The position numbers and the translations under genes are program-made. Positions 59,115 to 64,000 of a stretch of DNA of 64,000 bases are shown one piece after another. Position 1 is the stretch's first letter. Every line of letters begins with the position of its first letter. Source of the stretch: Sanguinoderma infundibulare (Eukaryota; Basidiomycota; Agaricomycetes; Polyporales; Polyporaceae); contig JAVLRN010000001.1 of the NCBI GenBank assembly GCA_032821775.1, positions 992,001-1,056,000 of the forward strand, written 5' to 3'. The notes beneath the pieces were generated by a model that was given only the letters and a program-made list of their open reading frames with translations, did no database searches and was not told the origin of the DNA.

Positions 59115-61118
59115 TGTAGAGGCGACTCTTTGGGCGACTCTCGAGAGTGTCTGTACGGGTATGCGCTCGCTCACTTCGCGTGTGCCTGCGTCCGCAGGGC
59201 CGCGGGCATATTCGGGCGTCGAGGAAAGGACTATCTTGGACTTCTGACCTTGTTCTTACTTTGTCCGTGCCAAGCGCAACATACTTGCATGTTTTCGTCT
59301 TCGGTGTATTCATATGTTTGACTCGGCCCCGGCTTCGCCTGTACCTCATCTTTATTACCTCTATTTTCGCGCCATCTCAGCTTCTTGATCACTGCACTAG
59401 TTCCCGTACGCTTTTCGTTCCTCGCCTACTACGGTCGCCGTGTTGTGTGTTCAGTGTCCGCCACTGCCCTTGCCCCAGCTGTTTTCTCCCTGTATATTTG
59501 TAGGACGAGGTATAATTTGGCAATGTACATATATATTCTGTCCCCGCTGCTTTTCTCCATCCTGTCTCATCCGTCTCATCCGTTTTATCCATGTCGAGTA
59601 GTAGTACTATCGTCTGTCGTAGATGTCTGCAATGCATCTCTCATCATCATCCTTGCTATGAGGCTTCGCTTGTGTCTGCTGGTCGAGATCTTGTGGTTCG
59701 TGCAAGCTTGGATGAATGGGTGATTAATGTCCGGCCATCGCTCGCGACAAAGTGTGTCAAGTGCGCTGCGGTCGTTGGAATAGCATACACATAGCGTCGG
59801 GTAGGGTCACTGGTGGCGCTGCTGCTGCGGCGTCCAAAATTGGCACGATCAAGAGGGGTGCGTGAAGAGGCATGGTGCTGATTAGTGTCCAGTCTCGACA
59901 TCGAAGCCGGCACAGTACTGGGTACCGAGTACTGTGATGTGATGCGAAGAACGGTGAGGCTAATAAAAGAGCGATGAGCGGAGAAGTACTGTTACGTCTG
60001 TACGTACAGTACGGCGATGCGTTTGAGAATCCACGCTATAGCAAGTAGGCTGCTGCGGCGCGCGCACGGGGCAGGGCGCATGCGCTCTGAGGCTGAGAGA
60101 TTCTGATTTCTGCGACTCGCGACGCACGGTCATGTCGCTCGTATCCTGGGCCACTTCTGACGCTTTATGTAACGCCAATAATTTTACAGCACACAGCAAT
60201 ATGGCGGGTCCTTGCACGCTCCCAAGGGTCCTAGCGGGCGAGGCAAACCGAATAACGTATACGTACCCATGATCGTTGACTTTTGGCGATGCCTACAGCG
60301 TCAGCAATTAACAAAGGCATTCATCGCGCGAAGACGCGAAGACGAGAAGACACGGACTGAGGCATCGGCCGCTTCCAGACATGGAGGCCCCTGGCGTATG
60401 TATGTACCTATCGATCTCGTCCCTTGCGTTGGGAAGGGCGTCGGTTCTCCTGCCCGTGCATCCGTTCATACACGCGTTCATTTGGCCAGTGGACCTGACG
60501 AGCAGGTGGCTTGGGCGGGCGGGCATTGGGTGGCGATCGCCCAGGGGAAGCGAGCTGCGAGAGGGTGCTTCTCAGCGCGGAACGCAACGTGTTCTGGCAC
60601 CCCCGAGATGCGAGAAGAGGGACACGAGGACGGGGCGAGCCTTCCGGGCCCGATTCGCGTCTGCAGAGCGGGCTGTTCAGCAATACCAGTACTTGGGGTA
60701 GGTAGCCTGAAGACACGTTTGCTGGCGATGCGGGTCGAAACGAGAGTGCGGATGAGAGGGAGATGGGGGCCAGAAAGCAGGAATGCGGGCGGAGGGGAGC
60801 ACGGAGATGGACCGGAGCGCCCAGTGGATGCGCAGTGGCGGAGGCCCACTCAGCTCCACCAGCGCAGAACATCGAGTTCTCCATCCCCCACCGGGGCCCT
60901 TCTCTCTTCAGCTCATATACCCGTTTCTCCTTCACAGACCTCTTCCCCTTTCCTCGCCTTTCACGATTTTTCTCCTTTTGTCACTAATCTTCACGAGTCT
61001 CTATCCGATCCCGGCTGCGCCTCGGGTGAACTTGAGGCTTCCGCCTGCAGGTCCCACATTGTTCTCCATCTCCATCCTCCTCCACCACCCATCCGCCAGA
61101 CCACCGGATACGATCGCA
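59115..61118. other. 2-kb spacer: VAC8 3' UTR and GH16 promoter
   Basis: No supported gene. The first 700 bp are T-rich, as a 3' UTR would be. The rest is GC-rich. A long frame from 60212 to 61831 runs into the GH16 gene in a wrong frame and is taken as chance. Confidence 0.45.
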
Positions 61119-62836
61119 ATGATCGTCCACGTCCCCCTTGCCATCTTCCTGCTCGTCAACATCAATGCCGCCTCCGCCGCGGCGCGCTTCTCCGAGGACG
61201 GCTCCGACTCGCTCGCCCGCGCGCTGCCGCCCGCGCGTCGTCACGTAAACAGGCGCAACACCAGCCTCTGGAACGACATGCGCCTGGCGTACACGGGGTT
61301 GTTCCAGCAGAAGCCGCAGGTGCTGCAATCCAAGCTGTTCTGCACCAACAATGCCGGCGCAGGGCTCACCGGTGGAGGGAATGTGGACGGAGCGAACGGG
61401 ACGAGTACAGGGAGCCGGGCGGGTACCACGATCAGTGGGTCAATTGCGACGCGCCCAGCTGCGACCGCTTCCTCACCGGTTTCGTTTTCGTCTTTTTCGC
61501 TTTCGTCGGTTTCGGCTACAGGAACCGCGACGGTGCCATCGTCCACAGCGACGTCTGGTTCGGCCGGGTCTTCCTCCCCGTGGAAAGTCACCCAGAGCTA
61601 TGTGAGTATATCGGGATACATTCTCGGAAGAATGTCGGGTCTCAACTTATGCGCGTTTCGCAGGAGGGTAGCTCCTTCTTTAACGGATGGGTCTTCACCA
61701 ACGATACCGACGTTGATACCGGCGGAATCGCGCAGTATGTGGACCAATCGACAGCCGTAAGTCTTCAAATCCCTGATTTGATTTCCTTTCTTTTCTCACC
61801 TTGTACCGTAGCAATCCGCCGGGTTGATTGAGATCAACGGTGCCGGGAATGCTGTAATGCGAGTTGAGACAACGCCTACCGTCTCCGGGAACCGCAAGAG
61901 CATCCGTATAACCACCCAGTACACCTACACCGGCGGTCTCGTCATCTTGGACGCCGTGCACATGCCTACCGGATGTGGAACGTGGCCGGCGTTCTGGAGC
62001 GACGGTGCGTCGGGTACCTTATGGCTCTATCATGTACTAACAATATGCGCAAGGACCCAACTGGCCCGCCGGAGGGGAGATCGACATGATCGAGGGCTTG
62101 AACGACTACACCAACAATCAGGCTACGTTGCACACAAACCCAGGGTGCACCTTGCCCTCCTCAGACCCCAACGTGCTCGGTATGTCCGGGACCTTGGTGA
62201 CTTCCACCGACTGCGCCGTCTCGACTTCGAGCTCCGGATGTGGCGTGCGCGCAAGCCAGACGAACTCGTATGGTGCCGCATTCAACAGCATCAACGGCGG
62301 TGTTTTTGCCAGTGAGTACTTTCGTCTATCATTTCCTGTGTCCAGGTTGACAGTGAGCCGGTAGCTCTGTGGGACGACGACGGCATCAAGATTTGGTTCT
62401 TCCCCCGTAGCTCGATCCCGGGCGACATCACCAACGGTGCTCCGCTTCCTTCGGGTTGGGGCGTGCCTATGGCGTCGTTTCCGGCTACGTCGTGCGACCC
62501 TTTCAAGTTCTTCTACCAGCACAGTGCCATTTTCGACACGACTCTTTGGTGCGTGTAATTCCGGCACCTGTCGGCCACTATCTTGCTGACTTGCCTCGAT
62601 AGCGGCCAGTGGGGCGACGCCGTGTGGGCATCTGATAACGCTCCGGGTCAAGCACAGACGTGCGCTGCGCGCACTGGAGTGTCGTCCTGCGAGGATTTCG
62701 TCCGTGCGAATGGCGCATCTTTTGACGAAGCCTGTGAGTCTATCTTGTCGACCAGTGTGCGCATGTAAATCAATTAATTATCTACCCATGCGCAGACTGG
62801 GAAGTGAAGAGCGTCAAGATCTACCAGAGCTCATAA
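61119..62836 (+). CDS. Secreted glycoside hydrolase family 16 (endo-beta-1,3(4)-glucanase type)
   Basis: Seven exons (61119-61601, 61664-61756, 61812-62004, 62054-62311, 62365-62548, 62603-62733, 62796-62836) join to 460 residues. A signal peptide opens the protein (MIVHVPLAIFLLVNINAASA). About 140 Ser/Thr/Ala-rich residues follow. The GH16 domain begins near SSFFNGWVFTNDTDVDTGGI. The catalytic motif GGEIDMIEGLND lies around residues 265-270 (nucleophile and acid/base Glu). HMPTGCGTWPAFW, LWDDDGIKIWFFPR and CGQWGDAVWASD are typical of fungal GH16 endoglucanases. It should cut beta-1,3(1,3;1,4)-glucan in the cell wall or in plant material. The same frame is open for at least 330 nt upstream of the chosen ATG; the signal peptide decides the start. 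No GPI signal is seen. Confidence 0.9.
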
Positions 62837-63847
62837 TGAGCGTTCTCCATTGCGCATTTGTTCCTGGATAAACAAGTGACAAGCCGTCACTGGCACCGCA
62901 GTGCGCCACCAAGTACTAGTGCGATCATCGATCGGACACCCCCTGGATGTCAGAGTCGGCGCTCGTCGCTCTTTCACTGCCCCCCGACCCATGCCAGGAC
63001 GAACGGTGGGATGCGTGTACAATTAGTGCACAGGAACACCCCCATGGTCTCTTATTCCCCCGCATACCTGTAACATAGAGAACGATCGGGACTCGAGACG
63101 GCGCGAGGCCGGGCTCGGACCCGCCCCTCCTGTCGACACCATGACTTACACGACGGGCCCATACTCACGACTCATGCCCCACACGCCCCGCATAGGCTGC
63201 GATACACGGACGCTGTTGGGTTTTCCTTGATGTATCGTCACCGTTAGGAGCACACATAGATCAGGTGTTGTCCCCCTTGTTGTATTATTTTGCATGTTGT
63301 ACCATACATGATGCGATTATATCATATTGCTTTTGCATGCGTTGGTTGTCCCGCTGTGGTTTTCCGGCTACTTAGCAGTTAAGTAACCTTTGGGAGTCGG
63401 GGCCGTTGAGTCGCCGAGTCGAACCCAGTTGACACCACGTGCTGCTGAAATCGTCTTCCGTTTTGCCCCCGCTCGCCTTCCCATGGCACAGGTTACAGTA
63501 GTGACCTTCTCAGCCTCCGCAGAGAAGCCTATGCCTATATGGCAAACATCTCTTTGGAGGTATCTACGGAATTCAGTCCTCAAGCCGACGGGAAGACGGG
63601 GATTTTCAGTGGCTTTCAAGATCGCCGTTGGGCGCTAGCTTAGGATACCGGTTTGATTGCCGGGCCATGTTGAATCGACGCGCCACGGTCGCGCTTCGCA
63701 TTCAGCCACAGTTAACTGTTCCTCGGCTGTCCCTTGTCACCGTGTCCACTACTCGCTTGCGGCCCGCGATTGACTTCAACTCAGCTCTTCTGTGACGCTC
63801 CTGAAGGTTTTTACGCTTAGAAGTCAGAGTGGAGCAGAGCACTGGCG
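62837..63847. other. GH16 3' UTR and spacer before the right-edge gene
   Basis: 1 kb without a supported gene. The stretch 63,220-63,330 is AT-rich, fitting a transcript end. No RNA gene or repeat was found. Confidence 0.45.
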
Positions 63848-64000
63848 ATGCAAACAAACTCGACGCGTCTTGGAGGTCCTTCAACGGGGCTGGCGGGCAC
63901 CCCCGGACGATATACGCGCGGACCACACCGTCTCAAGGCGAACTCGAGCAAGAGCGAGGTGTCGGATAGCGAGGAGGAGCGCCAGCGGTGCGTGCTCTGC
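63848..64000 (+). CDS. 5' end of an unknown protein gene, cut by the right edge
   Basis: The ATG at 63848 opens a frame that reads MQTNSTRLGGPSTGLAGTPG and then a basic stretch followed by SEVSDSEEERQR. A good donor (gtgcgt) follows at 63988, so the first exon is probably 63848-63987 and an intron runs off the window. The composition (Gly/Thr/Arg then acidic) suggests a disordered nuclear protein start, but the family cannot be told. Confidence 0.5.
   Translation, partial: MQTNSTRLGGPSTGLAGTPGRYTRGPHRLKANSSKSEVSDSEEERQRCVLC

Noticed and set aside
60212..61831. 539-codon open frame on the plus strand
   Set aside because: It overlaps the GH16 gene in another frame, gives an Arg/Pro-rich product without family resemblance, and GC-rich DNA often leaves such frames open.
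1..64000. tRNA genes, rRNA, CRISPR arrays, telomeric or tandem satellite repeats
   Set aside because: No B-box-like GGTTCRANNCC with a matching tRNA fold, no regularly spaced repeats and no rRNA-like stretches were seen by eye.

Overview
The window reads as nuclear DNA of a filamentous basidiomycete fungus, most likely an Agaricomycete. The genes are split by many short introns (mostly 45-70 nt, GT..AG), some exons are only 7-22 nt long, spacers are short, and third codon positions are GC-rich. The gene content also fits: a fungal kinase/histidine-kinase hybrid (PKHK type), an HMG-box regulator, VAC8 and a secreted GH16 glucanase. I saw no operons, prokaryotic signals, CRISPR arrays, tRNA or rRNA genes. 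Exon models were built by joining reading frames at splice-like sites. Where a joined length is given, it is an exact multiple of three.

Layout. 1-4.8 kb is gene-poor: the start of a minus-strand gene leaving the left edge, three copies of a short palindromic repeat, and a large degenerate inverted duplication (1.8-3.1 kb) with remnants of a divergent gene pair. 4.8-7.0 kb (+): CaM-kinase-like protein kinase. 7.6-9.8 kb (-): chromodomain + SET histone H3K9 methyltransferase. 10.5-14.2 kb (-): Pumilio/PUF RNA-binding protein. 14.2-16.5 kb: no recognisable gene. 16.5-20.4 kb (-): UVRAG/Vps38-like subunit of the Vps34 complex. 20.7-22.3 kb (+): unknown acidic protein. 22.6-26.6 kb (-): GYF-domain protein. 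27.0-29.5 kb (-): acetyl-CoA transporter (SLC33A1 family). 29.9-32.3 kb (+): MFS transporter.

32.7-41.7 kb (-): a very large PKHK signalling protein (kinase-like domain, ATPase, GAF, histidine kinase, receiver). 42.3-44.4 kb (-): SUB2/UAP56 mRNA-export helicase. 45.0-46.6 kb (+): mitochondrial dicarboxylate carrier. 47.0-49.2 kb (+): ROK1 ribosome-biogenesis helicase. 50.3-51.9 kb (+): HMG-box factor. 52.4-54.9 kb (-): CCA-adding enzyme. 55.3-56.2 kb (-): acyl-protein thioesterase. 56.7-59.1 kb (+): VAC8 armadillo protein. 61.1-62.8 kb (+): secreted GH16. A further plus-strand gene starts at 63,848 and leaves the right edge.

The genes are mostly single-copy housekeeping or signalling genes, not a pathway cluster. 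Loose themes are RNA metabolism (PUF, SUB2, ROK1, CCA1, GYF), vacuole/endosome and lipid-anchor biology (Vps38-like, VAC8, acyl-protein thioesterase) and signalling (CaMK, PKHK). I found no convincing new multi-gene system. The points most worth checking are the apparent loss of catalytic residues in the PKHK kinase domain, the short palindromic repeat family, the inverted duplication at the left end, the 7-nt chromodomain microexon and the possible dual-start CCA1.
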